Assembly (NCBI GenBank): GCA_017860295.1
Contig: JAFNAS010000001.1
Coordinates: 1 to 64,000 of the forward strand
Reading direction: 5' to 3'
DNA from: Bacteroidota bacterium
GTDB lineage: Bacteria; Bacteroidota; Bacteroidia; Bacteroidales; Paludibacteraceae
DNA: 64,000 nucleotides
The notes under the pieces are model-generated. The model ran no database searches, was not told the origin of the DNA, and was given only the letters and a program-made list of their open reading frames with translations. This document shows positions 53,589 to 64,000 of the stretch, in pieces. The position numbers were made by a program, and so were the translations under genes. How positions within the stretch are numbered: position 1 is the first letter of the stretch; every line of letters starts with the position of its first letter.

Positions 53589-53627
53589 AAAGATTGGATA
53601 TTATACCGATTATATAAGTACCGATTC

Positions 53628-53760
53628 ATAACTCCGTCCTTCAGGGCGGAGGAAAAGAAGAAAAACGTCCGGTCGGCTTCAGCCTTGAAGAATTCACATC
53701 AGGGCTAAAGCCCATTCTCGGAGAGTTGACCTGCTACTCCGCCCTGAAGGACGGAGTTAT
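53628..53760. repeat. REP-like element: 23-base perfect inverted repeats
   Basis: The arms at 53628-53650 and 53738-53760 (ACTCCGTCCTTCAGGGCGGA and its complement) are perfect copies in opposite orientation, 87 bases apart. Between them lies GGGCTAAAGCCC, another small palindrome. The pair lies about 350 bases before the RAYT gene and fits the REP/BIME elements that such transposases are thought to move. The remaining 53761-54110 DNA holds a further inverted repeat near 53980-54035 (GAACGCAAAT and ATTCGCGTTC) and no gene. Confidence 0.8.
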
Positions 53761-54110
53761 ACAAACAACGCCTCCGAAGAAGAGGCCTCCGTGTAAGGAT
53801 CAAGCCAATCCGTAACTTTTCCGATTTTGGCTGCAAATGTACTCTTTTTTGATATGAAACGAGCATGATTTTTGCAAAAACAGAATCTCCCCGCAGAAAC
53901 AATTATCAGCAAAGAAATAAACCATTTACAGAATTCAGAATTTCCCTACCTTTGCAAACCATGCAATCCGAAGTTTCTCACGAACGCAAATCGCCGCAAA
54001 TAAGCGCAAATTGAATTTGTGGAAATTCGCGTTCAAACCGATTCGGATTTGCCTTGATTCTTGATTTCAAACGCATTTAGATTATTACAGTTCAATCGTA
54101 TACCATCCCG

Positions 54111-54785
54111 ATGTCTCGTGAGCCCGAACACCGACGCAAAAATATCCGTCTGCAAGGGTACGATTATGCCCGTGCCGGATTGTATTTTTTGACCGTTGTG
54201 GTACAAAATCGGTTGCATTTGTTTGGACAGGTGGCAAATGGCGAAATGATATTGAACGATGCAGGACGAATGGTTGAAAAATGGTATCGCGAAATCGAAA
54301 ACAAATATCCCGATAAACGTTGTCGTGAAATGGTGGTAATGCCCAATCACATACATTGCATTATCGAAATTTTGGATACGGGGACGAATACGGATACCCA
54401 CGTTATGGGTACGGACACACACGGAACGGAAACGGACGCCCACGTAGGGGCGCCCCAACGTGGGCGTTCCGCAACGCAACCCCACGCACATTCCGACATG
54501 GATTCCCAAATAAATCCCCATACAAATACCGATAATCCGTACGGTATGCACAACAAAAAACACGGGGCAACCATCGGCGATGTAATGGATTGGTTCAAAA
54601 CGATGACCACCAACGAATACATCCGTGGGGTGAAAAACGACGGATGGAAACGATACGATGCTAAATTATGGCAACGCAATTATTACGATCATATCATCCG
54701 CGACTGGCAAGAGGATGTCCGGATATCGGCCTATATCATCGACAATCCCGCGAAATGGGACGGTGACAAATTTAATCACGTATAA
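54111..54785 (+). CDS. REP-associated tyrosine transposase (RAYT, Y1/IS200-like)
   Basis: 224 residues. The fold starts HRRKNIRLQGYDYARAGLYFLTVVV. The HUH metal site is VVMPNHIHCIIEI at residues 76-88, and the catalytic tyrosine is expected in NYYDHIIRDWQED at about residues 190-202. Between them lies a low-complexity linker (about residues 92-143, rich in Thr, Asp, His and Asn) that includes a 30-base DNA palindrome. RAYTs are single-copy domesticated transposases linked to REP repeats, and REP-like inverted repeats lie just upstream. The gene ends 22 bases before the YigZ gene. Confidence 0.9.
   Translation: MSREPEHRRKNIRLQGYDYARAGLYFLTVVVQNRLHLFGQVANGEMILNDAGRMVEKWYREIENKYPDKRCREMVVMPNHIHCIIEILDTGTNTDTHVMGTDTHGTETDAHVGAPQRGRSATQPHAHSDMDSQINPHTNTDNPYGMHNKKHGATIGDVMDWFKTMTTNEYIRGVKNDGWKRYDAKLWQRNYYDHIIRDWQEDVRISAYIIDNPAKWDGDKFNHV
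54437..54466. repeat. 30-base palindrome inside the RAYT gene
   Basis: CGCCCACGT and ACGTGGGCG flank GGGGCGCCCC with single A bases between them. The whole is a near-perfect palindrome and lies in the variable linker of the protein. Confidence 0.7.
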
Positions 54786-54806
54786 TAATCGAAAATATTC
54801 ACACAT

Positions 54807-55406
54807 TTGGACCGTTTTTTCACCATAGCGCGCCGCTCCGAAGGCATTTACAAAGAGAAGGGGAGTAAATTTCTCTCGTTCGCCATCCCCGTATCCGATG
54901 CAGAGGAGGTGAAAGGCATTGTAGCTGCTTTCCGCAAGGAGTATTACGATGCCCGCCATGTCTGCTACGCCTACGTGCTGGGTGCCGACCGCACGGAATT
55001 CCGCGCCAACGACGACGGCGAGCCCTCGGGCACTGCCGGCCGCCCCATCCTCGGACAGATACACTCGGCCAACCTCACCAACATTCTGATTATCGTGGTG
55101 CGCTACTTCGGCGGCATCCTGCTGGGCACCGGCGGACTGATTACTGCCTACAAAGCCGCAGCGGCCGATGCCATCGTCCACAATGAAATCACGGAACAGG
55201 AGGTAACCATCGCCATAGAAATAGAGTTCGACTACCTGACCATGAACGATGTGATGTCGCTGCTGAAAGAGACCGACACCGCCGTCACCGAACAACAGTT
55301 CGACATGATCTGCCGCATGAAGTTATCGGTACGCCAAGCCATCTACCCGATGTTTATCGGAAAATTGGAAAAGATAGAATCGCTACGGGTGATCGGGGAA
55401 GATTGA
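54807..55406 (+). CDS. YigZ/IMPACT-family protein
   Basis: 199 residues, TTG start. DGEPSGTAGRPILGQIHSANLTNILIIVVRYFGGILLGTGGLITAYKAAAADAI (about residues 70-123) is the IMPACT N-domain core. The C-terminal part is the DUF1949-type ferredoxin fold. The family is linked to translation control, with no clear enzymatic activity. It follows the RAYT gene closely but is not related in function. Confidence 0.93.
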   Translation: MDRFFTIARRSEGIYKEKGSKFLSFAIPVSDAEEVKGIVAAFRKEYYDARHVCYAYVLGADRTEFRANDDGEPSGTAGRPILGQIHSANLTNILIIVVRYFGGILLGTGGLITAYKAAAADAIVHNEITEQEVTIAIEIEFDYLTMNDVMSLLKETDTAVTEQQFDMICRMKLSVRQAIYPMFIGKLEKIESLRVIGED

Positions 55407-55407
55407 T

Positions 55408-55638
55408 AGCACACGGAAGACACGGATAAGACAGAATATCACCGTTTTTGTTTCATCGCACACGGATAACACGGATCAAACAGAAAATCACGGAATTTTA
55501 TGGCATAAAAAAGTCAGAGCCTCGCATGAAGTGAAGCCCTGACTTTTCTGTGTAGTTCCGTATCGTCTGTGTATTCCGTGTGCAATAGGTTACATATTGT
55601 GTCCTTCCGTATAATCCGTGTTGTCCGTGTGCGACGTA
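55408..55638. repeat. Inverted CACACGGATAACACGGAT-type repeats around a terminator
   Basis: Two direct copies (GCACACGGAAGACACGGAT and GCACACGGATAACACGGAT) lie at 55409-55475, and two inverted copies (CCGTGTGC words) lie at about 55576-55632. Between them, at 55507-55549, AAAAGTCAG pairs with CTGACTTTT as a terminator for the convergent genes on both sides. No gene lies here. Confidence 0.7.
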
Positions 55639-55640
55639 AT

Positions 55641-56357
55641 CTATTTCTTACTCCTGCGGAAAAGTTCTTTCTTCTCCTTGGTCATCTTTTCGCAGGCGTA
55701 CTGGAAAATAAGGCGGGCAGCCGTCTCTTTCCATTTCAGCAAGAAAGCTTCGGTAGGCTCGGGAGCCAGTTTCCACGCCTCGCGCAGATACCAGCCAATG
55801 CCCTGATGCACTTCACGGATAGGATCGCTCATCAGCGGCTCCAGAAAAGCGAAGAAAGGCTCAATCGCTTCGTGATGCTTTTTGATATGCTTGATAAAGG
55901 TGACCGGCACCGAACGGCGCTGAAAAGGGTTCGCGGCCGAGAGCCACGGGCGGAAATCGTCGGGAGTCACGATGCCTTTTTCGAGAAAAACGGGCAAAAT
56001 CATCATTCCCAAGATATCAGCATGTGCCCAATTGCGGATGCCCAGGTCGTACCAGGAGGCAATCGTATCGAACAGCTCGCGGCTGTACTGCTTTTTATAT
56101 TTATCGGTCAGCATCAAAACGAACGACGGCTCTTCGTATTCGGGAGCTGCAAGCAACACCGGAGCCGCCTCCGTAATCACATTTAAGCTTACCTGCTGCT
56201 CTACCAACTCTTTTACCTTCGCCTCAAACAACGTCCGGTCGATGCCATAGGCACAATAATCGCCTTTGAAATAGCGACTGTATTTTTTCACCAACTCGTC
56301 ATTGGCATTCGCCCGACAAAACGCGCGGATATCTTCTATCAGTTCTTTGCTGGTCAT
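55641..56357 (-). CDS. DNA alkylation repair protein (AlkD-like HEAT repeats)
   Basis: 238 residues. The HEAT-like helices match DNA alkylation repair proteins: YLVKYSRYFKGDYCAYGIDRTLF-like start, then WYDLGIRNWAHADILGMMILPVFLEKG and REVHQGIGWYLREAWKLAPEPTEAFL. AlkD-type glycosylases excise bulky alkylated bases without base flipping. The gene ends just past the inverted repeats and stands 7 bases after the upstream CBM-like gene. Confidence 0.88.
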   Translation of the reverse strand: MTSKELIEDIRAFCRANANDELVKKYSRYFKGDYCAYGIDRTLFEAKVKELVEQQVSLNVITEAAPVLLAAPEYEEPSFVLMLTDKYKKQYSRELFDTIASWYDLGIRNWAHADILGMMILPVFLEKGIVTPDDFRPWLSAANPFQRRSVPVTFIKHIKKHHEAIEPFFAFLEPLMSDPIREVHQGIGWYLREAWKLAPEPTEAFLLKWKETAARLIFQYACEKMTKEKKELFRRSKK

Positions 56358-56364
56358 AATGCAG

Positions 56365-57126
56365 TTATTTATCGGCTGGCGTCAATTTGGAATCGGTAAC
56401 GATATTGAAGAAATCGGCCGGATTGGAAGAGCCCTTCATCGCATCGCGCAACTTCTGTTTCTGCTCGGGAGTGAGCACCGCCGTAATCTTCATCAACACG
56501 TCGGTTACCGTTCCAAGTAGTTGAGAAACGACACCGGTCACTTCGGCATTATACTGTTTACTCAAACCGGCATCGGGCTTATCGACCAATATGTTCGTCG
56601 CTATTTTCTGCACAACGACCAACAACTGCGGCACTACGGGAGCCAGACTTTGAGTCACGGAATCTTTCAACTGCATCATCTTCTTTATCTGATCCTCCGT
56701 CAACATGCCCGAAAGCGGATTTTGCGGCACCTCTTTTTTGGGTGCCGGTACATTCCAGGCAGCCACCGTATCTTTAATCTTCAGCTTTTTGGCAGAAACA
56801 AATTTACGATTAGCAACATCTTTACCGTCGGCCGTCTTTTCAACATGCTTTTTGCCGCCAAGAGAGTATTTATATTCGTAGTTTTTGCCGGTAAAACAGG
56901 GCACATCGAGCGTGTAGTGCGTACCGTCGATTCGTTTCATGCGGTAGTTCTCGTCCTGGAAACTCCATCCGTTGAAGCTACCGGCAAGATATACCGCCGA
57001 ATCCTGAGAGATTCCCTGCCCGGGAAGTTCCACCGTAAAACGAACCACCGTCGTCTGCGCACTTACCATCTGATTGTACAAAATACAGAAGGCAAAACAG
57101 CTAAAAAACAAAGCAAGCTTTTTCAT
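56365..57126 (-). CDS. Secreted protein with N-terminal CBM20/CBM48-like domain
   Basis: 253 residues. The signal peptide is MKKLALFFSCFAFCILYNQMVSA. Residues 27-115 resemble a starch/glycogen-binding Ig-like fold (VYLAGSFNGWSFQDENYRMKRIDGTHYTLDVPCFTGKNYEYKYSLGG). The C-terminal half is helical with no known domain. An exported glucan-binding role is likely but not proven. It lies 7 bases before the alkylation-repair gene. Confidence 0.78.
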   Translation of the reverse strand: MKKLALFFSCFAFCILYNQMVSAQTTVVRFTVELPGQGISQDSAVYLAGSFNGWSFQDENYRMKRIDGTHYTLDVPCFTGKNYEYKYSLGGKKHVEKTADGKDVANRKFVSAKKLKIKDTVAAWNVPAPKKEVPQNPLSGMLTEDQIKKMMQLKDSVTQSLAPVVPQLLVVVQKIATNILVDKPDAGLSKQYNAEVTGVVSQLLGTVTDVLMKITAVLTPEQKQKLRDAMKGSSNPADFFNIVTDSKLTPADK

Positions 57127-57281
57127 ACGATAATAATTTTTAAATAGATGGTGTATGGAACTCCATGTTGCAATTCCCGATAGTTACCGGGACATTTTCT
57201 TGGATATTTGGCAGAACTTGTTCGTTTCATGGAGTAAAATTTAATTGGTTACCTGACTGTCAGGTTATTTATAGAGCAAAG

Positions 57282-57941
57282 CTACATCATTTTTGTCTCG
57301 ATTGCTTTTGCTCCGGCATATTTTTGCAACAACTCCACCGACCAATCGACTGCCTCGCGCATGCCATCACCACCGGAATAACCGTTGATAATCATCAACA
57401 GATGGTTTGATTTCACCGAAAGCTTGGTACGTTCGTGGTCACTGGTGGGCGTCCCAATTCCACCAACCGCGTCTTTGTACACCGGCAAACCTTCGATATT
57501 GAGCACTCCCCGACCGATCCCCTCGAACTCGTCGTCGGCAGTACCCGCCGTAAGCAGCAGATCACCCTGAATTTTATCGGCATCGAACCCTCCGATGGAA
57601 TATCCCGTACGAATTGAGACCAAATTGATCAGATCTACCAGCGTATTGATTTGATAAAGGGGCAGATCACGCAAAATACGACGGCACAACGCCTCTGCCG
57701 ACGGCCGGTAACGATTCGGATCTTTGCCCAAAGCCTTGTAAGCATCACGAGTTGCCTTGATAGCTGGAATTTTATTGATCTGCTCAATCGTATATTTTGC
57801 TTTGAATTCGCCATCAGCCGCCGCGATTTTGCTCCATAAATCTTCGCAATGCGCTGAGTTTGTCACCTCGCAATAAATCAAGCCCAACGTTAGGTTCGGG
57901 CAAGCCGTTTTTACTTTTTCGTCAATAGTTATCGTAAGCAT
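57282..57941 (-). CDS. B3/B4 domain protein (PheRS beta-like tRNA-binding domain)
   Basis: 219 residues. KYTIEQINKIPAIKATRDAYKALGKDPNRYRPSAEALCRRILRDLPLYQINTLVDLINLVSIRTGYSIGGFDADKIQG is the B3/4 domain of phenylalanyl-tRNA synthetase beta, here as a stand-alone protein. Such free forms may hydrolyse wrongly charged tRNA; the substrate is not known. In the 286 bases upstream lie words shared with other intergenic regions of the window. Confidence 0.9.
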   Translation of the reverse strand: MLTITIDEKVKTACPNLTLGLIYCEVTNSAHCEDLWSKIAAADGEFKAKYTIEQINKIPAIKATRDAYKALGKDPNRYRPSAEALCRRILRDLPLYQINTLVDLINLVSIRTGYSIGGFDADKIQGDLLLTAGTADDEFEGIGRGVLNIEGLPVYKDAVGGIGTPTSDHERTKLSVKSNHLLMIINGYSGGDGMREAVDWSVELLQKYAGAKAIETKMM

Positions 57942-58142
57942 ATTTTCTTTGTAGTCAGTAGATAGTAGTTGGTAGTCAGTAGCGGTGAGGTCAAAGATTA
58001 GGAAAAAGATAGCAACATGATTTACAGCAACCTATTCCAAATCCTCAAATCTCCACATCCCCAAATCCTCAAATTCATAATTTGTCTGACAAATTTAGCA
58101 ATTTAGGCTATGCAACACTCTATCGCTCACAAACTTTTTCTG

Positions 58143-58174
58143 TTTGGCAGAACAAAAAAAATGCAGTATCTTTG
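58143..58174 (+). promoter_or_regulatory. Promoter of rpsA
   Basis: TTTG at 58143-58146, a 20-base spacer and TATCTTTG at 58167-58174 make an exact Bacteroidota promoter, 53 bases before the ATG. Confidence 0.75.
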
Positions 58175-58227
58175 CCGCGCTTTTAAGATAACATAAAGTC
58201 TAACCTTATTAACGTCAAAAATTTATT

Positions 58228-60210
58228 ATGTCAGAACAAGACGAAAACATCGTGGAAGATGTAAAAACTCCCGCCGCTGAAGAAGTTGCCGATGCTCCCG
58301 TAGCAGAAGCTGTTGCTACACCGGCTCCCACACCAAAAGCCGCACCCACAGAAGATTTCGACTGGGATGCTTATGAAAAAGGCGATCACATTATTGAAGA
58401 TCGTGTCGCTCTTACCCAACAGTATGACGCTACCCTCAACACAATCAAAGAAAAAGAAGTTGTTGACGGTACTGTTATCTCAATGAACAAACGCGAAGTC
58501 GTAGTTAACATCGGCTTCAAATCAGACGGTATTATTCCGTTGAACGAATTCCGTTACAATCCGGACCTCAAAGTAGGTGACGTTGTAGAAGTTTACATCG
58601 AAAACCAGGAAGACAAAAAAGGTCAGCTTTTGTTGTCTCACAAACAAGCTCGTACCTCTCGTTCTTGGGATCGCGTAAACGCAGCCCTCGAAAACGACGA
58701 AACAATCAAGGGTTTTGTAAAATGCCGCACCAAGGGTGGTATGATCGTAGACGTATTCGGCATCGAAGCTTTCTTGCCGGGTTCTCAGATCGACGTGAAA
58801 CCTATCCGCGACTACGATGTATTCGTTGGCAAAACGATGGAATTCAAGGTTGTTAAAATCAACCACGAATTCAAAAACGTTGTTGTATCGCACAAAGCGC
58901 TTATCGAAGCCGAACTCGAACAACAGAAGAAAGAAATTATCTCGAAACTCGAAAAAGGACAGGTTTTGGAAGGAACCGTTAAGAACATTACCAACTACGG
59001 TGTATTCATCGACTTGGGTGGCGTTGACGGTCTTATCCACATCACCGACCTTTCGTGGGGTCGCGTAGCTCACCCGGACGAAGTGGTTCAACTGGATCAG
59101 AAACTGAACGTTGTAATCATCGACTTCGACAACGAAAAGAAACGTATCGCTCTCGGTTTGAAACAACTTACTCCGCACCCATGGGATGCTTTGGATACCG
59201 AACTCAAAGTAGGTGACAAAGTAAACGGTAAAGTAGTTGTGGTTGCCGATTACGGTGCATTCGTAGAAGTATTGCCGGGCGTAGAAGGCTTGATCCACGT
59301 TTCGGAAATGTCATGGAGCCAGCACCTGCGCAGCGCTCAGGACTTCCTGAAAGTAGGGGACACTGTAGAAGCTGTCATCCTGACTCTGGATCGCGACGAA
59401 CGCAAAATGTCGTTGGGTATCAAACAACTCAAACAAGATCCGTGGGAAAACATCGAAACCAAATATGCTGTTGGTTCGAAACACGCCGCACGCGTTCGCA
59501 ACTTCACCAACTTCGGTGTATTTGTTGAAATCGAAGAAGGTGTTGACGGTTTGATCCACATCAGCGACCTCTCTTGGACCCGCAAAATCAAACACCCGTC
59601 AGAATTTACTCAGATCGGTGCTAACCTCGAAGTTGTTGTTCTCGAAATCGATAAAGACAACCGTCGTTTGAGCCTCGGCCACAAACAACTCGAAGAAAAC
59701 CCATGGGATGTATTCGAAACAATCTTTACCGTTGACAGCATTCACGAAGGTACTATCGTTGAAGTTCTCGACAAAGGCGCTGTAATTGCATTGCCTTACG
59801 GTGTTGAAGGTTTCGCTACTCCGAAACATCTGGTAAAAGAAGACGGTGCATCGGCTAAATTAGACGAAAAACTTCAGTTCAAAGTAATCGAATTCAACAA
59901 AGATGCTAAGAGAATTATCCTTTCTCACAGCCGCATCCACGAAGACGAACAAAAAGCTGCATCGGGCGTTTCGACTGAAAAGAAAGAAAGCAGTCCGAAA
60001 AGAGCTAAGAAAGTTGAAGAAACAATCGTAAACCAATCGTATGAAAAAACCACTTTAGGTGATATTCAATCATTGGCTGATTTGAAAGATCAACTTTCGG
60101 AAGCTGAAAAGACAGAAGCTCATCAAAAAGCTGCTGCCGCTGAAGCAAAAGCTAAACGTGCCGCTAAAAAAGAAAAAGACGCTGAAGCTGACGAAGCTGC
60201 TGCCGAATAA
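58228..60210 (+). CDS. rpsA: 30S ribosomal protein S1
   Basis: 660 residues. After an acidic N-terminus of about 65 residues there are six S1 RNA-binding domains, several with the pattern VKNITNYGVFIDLGGVDGLIHITDLSW. A C-terminal lysine/alanine-rich tail follows. S1 brings mRNA to the 30S subunit. Its gene has a strong promoter and terminator. Codon use is clearly biased, as expected for a highly expressed gene. Confidence 0.97.
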   Translation: MSEQDENIVEDVKTPAAEEVADAPVAEAVATPAPTPKAAPTEDFDWDAYEKGDHIIEDRVALTQQYDATLNTIKEKEVVDGTVISMNKREVVVNIGFKSDGIIPLNEFRYNPDLKVGDVVEVYIENQEDKKGQLLLSHKQARTSRSWDRVNAALENDETIKGFVKCRTKGGMIVDVFGIEAFLPGSQIDVKPIRDYDVFVGKTMEFKVVKINHEFKNVVVSHKALIEAELEQQKKEIISKLEKGQVLEGTVKNITNYGVFIDLGGVDGLIHITDLSWGRVAHPDEVVQLDQKLNVVIIDFDNEKKRIALGLKQLTPHPWDALDTELKVGDKVNGKVVVVADYGAFVEVLPGVEGLIHVSEMSWSQHLRSAQDFLKVGDTVEAVILTLDRDERKMSLGIKQLKQDPWENIETKYAVGSKHAARVRNFTNFGVFVEIEEGVDGLIHISDLSWTRKIKHPSEFTQIGANLEVVVLEIDKDNRRLSLGHKQLEENPWDVFETIFTVDSIHEGTIVEVLDKGAVIALPYGVEGFATPKHLVKEDGASAKLDEKLQFKVIEFNKDAKRIILSHSRIHEDEQKAASGVSTEKKESSPKRAKKVEETIVNQSYEKTTLGDIQSLADLKDQLSEAEKTEAHQKAAAAEAKAKRAAKKEKDAEADEAAAE

Positions 60211-60231
60211 TCTTTTTTAGGTTCAAATATC

Positions 60232-60262
60232 AAAAGCCGTCCGATTTTCGGGCGGCTTTTTT
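60232..60262 (+). terminator. Terminator of rpsA
   Basis: The stem AAAAGCCGTCCGA / CGGGCGGCTTTT (one G-T pair) with loop TTTT is followed by more T. It lies 21 bases after the stop codon. A fragment of the CCTCCC-type repeat follows at 60270-60300. Confidence 0.85.
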
Positions 60263-60454
60263 CATTAAAGCCCCTCCCGACCTCCCCACAAGAGAGGTGA
60301 AAACGACGGCACAATCTTCAACACTATTTTTTAGGGATAGTATGTACCTTGAAAATTATCATATAACTTTGTAACAATGTCGGAAGTAGAAGGTTGCACG
60401 ATTTAAGTGACTAACAACTTATCACTTACCACTAACAACTTATCACTAAAATTT

Positions 60455-61543
60455 ATGTCACATCATATCGAAAACGACGACTGCTATGCGGGACTGAGCG
60501 TCAACAGCGGCATCGAACAGCCACCCATCGTCAATCCGTACCTTCAGAAACGGAAGAAAAAACAAACCTACACGGCAGTCGAATATGCCGAAGGAATTTT
60601 AAAGGGAAACCGTACCATCCTCAGTCAGGCAGTAACCCTGCTCGAAAGTATGAAACCCGATCATCAGGCTGTGGCTCAGGAAGTAATTGAAAAATGCCTC
60701 CCTTACACCGGCAATTCGATACGTCTTGGCATTACCGGTGTACCCGGTGCCGGCAAAAGTACCTTTATCGAAGCAATGGGGATGAATTTGGTCAACGACA
60801 ACCATTGTCTGGCAGTATTGGCCATTGACCCGAGCAGCGAACGCAGCAAAGGAAGTATTCTGGGCGACAAGACACGCATGGAGCAGCTTTCAAGCCACCC
60901 TAACGCCTTTATACGTCCTTCGCCATCCGCTGGCTCATTGGGAGGCGTGGCGCGCAAAACACGCGAAACGATCATGCTTTGCGAGGCCGCAGGCTTCGAC
61001 ACCATTTTCGTAGAGACAGTGGGCGTGGGACAATCGGAAACGGCCGTGCACTCCATGGTCGATTTCTTCCTCTTCTTGCAAGTTGCCGGAACCGGTGATG
61101 AATTACAGGGAATCAAACGGGGGATAATGGAGATGGCCGACGGCATTACCATCAACAAAGCCGACGGTACCAACGTAGACCGTGTTAACCTGACCAAAGC
61201 ACAACTAACCAGCGCTCTCCATTTGTTCCCGTTGCCCGAATCGGGATGGTCGCCCAAGGTGTTGACCTGTTCGGCACTGAACGGTATCAATATCGACGGC
61301 GTATGGGAGATGATTACCGAGTACATTGCCTTCGTGAAGGAATCGAAATATTTCGATCACAAACGCCTCAGCCAGTCGAAATACTGGATGTACGAATCGA
61401 TCAACGACCAGCTCAAATCGCACTTCTACAACAACGAAAAAATAGAAACGTTGCTAACCGAGTACGAACAGAAGGTGGTAAACAATAAAATCAGTTCGTT
61501 TATCGCCGCCAAAGAGTTATTGGATAGCTATTTTGGAAAATAA
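60455..61543 (+). CDS. meaB: Methylmalonyl-CoA mutase-associated GTPase MeaB
   Basis: 362 residues from ATG 60455; a frame from TTG or upstream codons would add 16 residues. The P-loop is GVPGAGKSTFIEAMG, followed by LAIDPSSERSKGSILGDKTRM and FVETVGVGQSE. MeaB protects and reloads the B12-dependent methylmalonyl-CoA mutase. The mutase genes are not in the window. It stands alone between rpsA and groEL. Confidence 0.95.
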   Translation: MSHHIENDDCYAGLSVNSGIEQPPIVNPYLQKRKKKQTYTAVEYAEGILKGNRTILSQAVTLLESMKPDHQAVAQEVIEKCLPYTGNSIRLGITGVPGAGKSTFIEAMGMNLVNDNHCLAVLAIDPSSERSKGSILGDKTRMEQLSSHPNAFIRPSPSAGSLGGVARKTRETIMLCEAAGFDTIFVETVGVGQSETAVHSMVDFFLFLQVAGTGDELQGIKRGIMEMADGITINKADGTNVDRVNLTKAQLTSALHLFPLPESGWSPKVLTCSALNGINIDGVWEMITEYIAFVKESKYFDHKRLSQSKYWMYESINDQLKSHFYNNEKIETLLTEYEQKVVNNKISSFIAAKELLDSYFGK

Positions 61544-61820
61544 CACCGAATAGAAATATTCATTACCTGACGCAGATACGTTCAGCTTGCGTATTTGCCA
61601 TGCCAGAACAAAGTAGTACGACATTGACATCAATCAGTGTGTCATCGCAGTATCGGTGCATCATCACAGCAAATCATGCCTATTCGGCGGCAAACGGTGC
61701 TGTAATTTCATAATCACGAATTGTTTTCTTACTTCCTAACACTCTTACTCCATCGCTGATATCTCTTGCCAACACTATACTTACAGAACCTGGTTTCGTA
61801 TCATACCCGGCACAACAAAC
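61544..61820. other. Intergenic region between meaB and groEL
   Basis: No gene, RNA or repeat is recognised in this stretch; the groEL terminator lies at its right end. Confidence 0.4.
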
Positions 61821-61858
61821 AAAACGGGATTGCCTCGCTCAGAGACAATCCCGTTTTT
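61821..61858 (-). terminator. Terminator of groESL
   Basis: AAAACGGGATTG pairs with CAATCCCGTTTT around a loop containing CTCGCTCAGAG. It lies 20 bases past the groEL stop, and on the minus strand the stem ends in a T run. Confidence 0.8.
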
Positions 61859-61878
61859 AAGGTTATGATGGGAAAGAA

Positions 61879-63528
<1,650 letters not shown>

Positions 63529-63572
63529 TTAGATGTTTACAAATAAAAGAGTTCTTTTATGCAACCGGCTGA

Positions 63573-63842
63573 TCAGATTACAGCCAAGATATCGGATTGG
63601 CGCATAATAAGATATTTCACACCATCCAATTCAAGTTCGGTACCGGCATACTTGCCATAAAGAACCTGATCGCCCGCTTTAACTACCATTTCTTCGTCTT
63701 TCGTTCCTTGTCCCACTGCCTTCACTTCACCTTTCAACGGTTTTTCTTTTGCAGAATCAGGAATAATAATACCACTTGCTGTTTTTTCTTCGGCTGCTGC
63801 CGGTTGAATCAGCACTCTGTCTGCTAATGGTTTGATTGTCAT
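63573..63842 (-). CDS. groES: Co-chaperonin GroES
   Basis: 89 residues. The family motifs are [33 protein letters not shown] and the end [19 protein letters not shown]. It is first gene of the groESL operon. A CIRCE element is not seen upstream. Confidence 0.98.
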   Translation of the reverse strand: MTIKPLADRVLIQPAAAEEKTASGIIIPDSAKEKPLKGEVKAVGQGTKDEEMVVKAGDQVLYGKYAGTELELDGVKYLIMRQSDILAVI

Positions 63843-63896
63843 AACATCAACTATTTTAAATGATTAAACAAATAATTTGTAGATTGTATTAAATTG

Positions 63897-63913
63897 GCAT
63901 TTGCCGCAAATGC
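63897..63913. promoter_or_regulatory. Perfect palindrome upstream of groES
   Basis: GCATTTGC-C-GCAAATGC, 17 bases, about 55 bases before the groES start. It is not the CIRCE sequence of HrcA. An operator role is possible; it could also be chance. The remaining DNA to 64000 shows no gene. Confidence 0.35.
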
Positions 63914-64000
63914 AACAAAACACGTTGCTGTTTCTTGCATATTGCGTGCCAACAAGAAAAAGCCAAACAACAAAATCAAGGCATAGATAAATATAAAATC

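Overview
The window looks like a chromosome segment of a member of the Bacteroidota, most probably order Bacteroidales. Several signs agree. Promoters fit the Bacteroidota pattern TTTG, about 20 bases, TAnnTTTG (for example upstream of tRNA-Asn and rpsA). Starts mostly lack a Shine-Dalgarno sequence. IspG is the long form with an insert. Other typical families are an HU/SPOR protein, a DUF4836-like lipoprotein, a CarboxypepD_reg plus beta-barrel outer-membrane protein and short-form IorA. Naming a genus would be a guess.

Layout. 1-2.2 kb: the end of a LysM protein, truA and tRNA-Asn. 2.2-13.4 kb: an accessory region that I read as a lasso-peptide gene cluster. It holds an ABC exporter, a nucleotidyltransferase, an HPr-kinase-like peptide kinase, a cut-off cyclase remnant, a 44-residue precursor, an attenuator-like hairpin, a full cyclase, a SAM methyltransferase, and at the far end the B2 protease and B1 (PqqD-like) leader-binding protein. 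Between the methyltransferase and B2/B1 lies a compact four-gene operon of three tail-collar proteins and a formyltransferase-fold enzyme. 13.8-20 kb: an RNA-binding protein, glycogen metabolism genes, a GNAT enzyme and serB. 19.9-22.5 kb: a strict 21-base tandem array, a small coiled-coil protein and a hypothetical gene pair. 22.5-32.2 kb: mntH, ispG, a four-helix-bundle gene, nth, a GNAT enzyme, a nitroreductase, an HU/SPOR protein and mutS2. 32.5-34 kb: a second 21-base array in front of an HTH gene and an FRG-domain gene. 34-43.5 kb: a large outer-membrane protein, a GH28 enzyme, small membrane and redox genes, and an AraC regulator. 42.6-47 kb: ferredoxin, iorAB, a thioesterase and a laccase-domain protein. 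47-54 kb: a WG-repeat protein, an ABC permease/ATPase pair and a lipoprotein. 53.6-54.8 kb: palindromic repeats with a REP-associated tyrosine transposase. 54.8-64 kb: a YigZ-family protein, a DNA-alkylation-repair protein, a CBM-like protein, a B3/4 protein, rpsA, meaB and groEL/groES.

How the genes work together. In the lasso cluster, B1 would bind the precursor leader and B2 would cut it off. The cyclase would close the ring. The kinase would phosphorylate the C-terminal serine that the precursor really has, and the nucleotidyltransferase and perhaps the methyltransferase would modify further. The ABC protein would export the product. The tail-collar/formyltransferase operon sits inside this cluster with no known link to it, and is the least explained part of the window.
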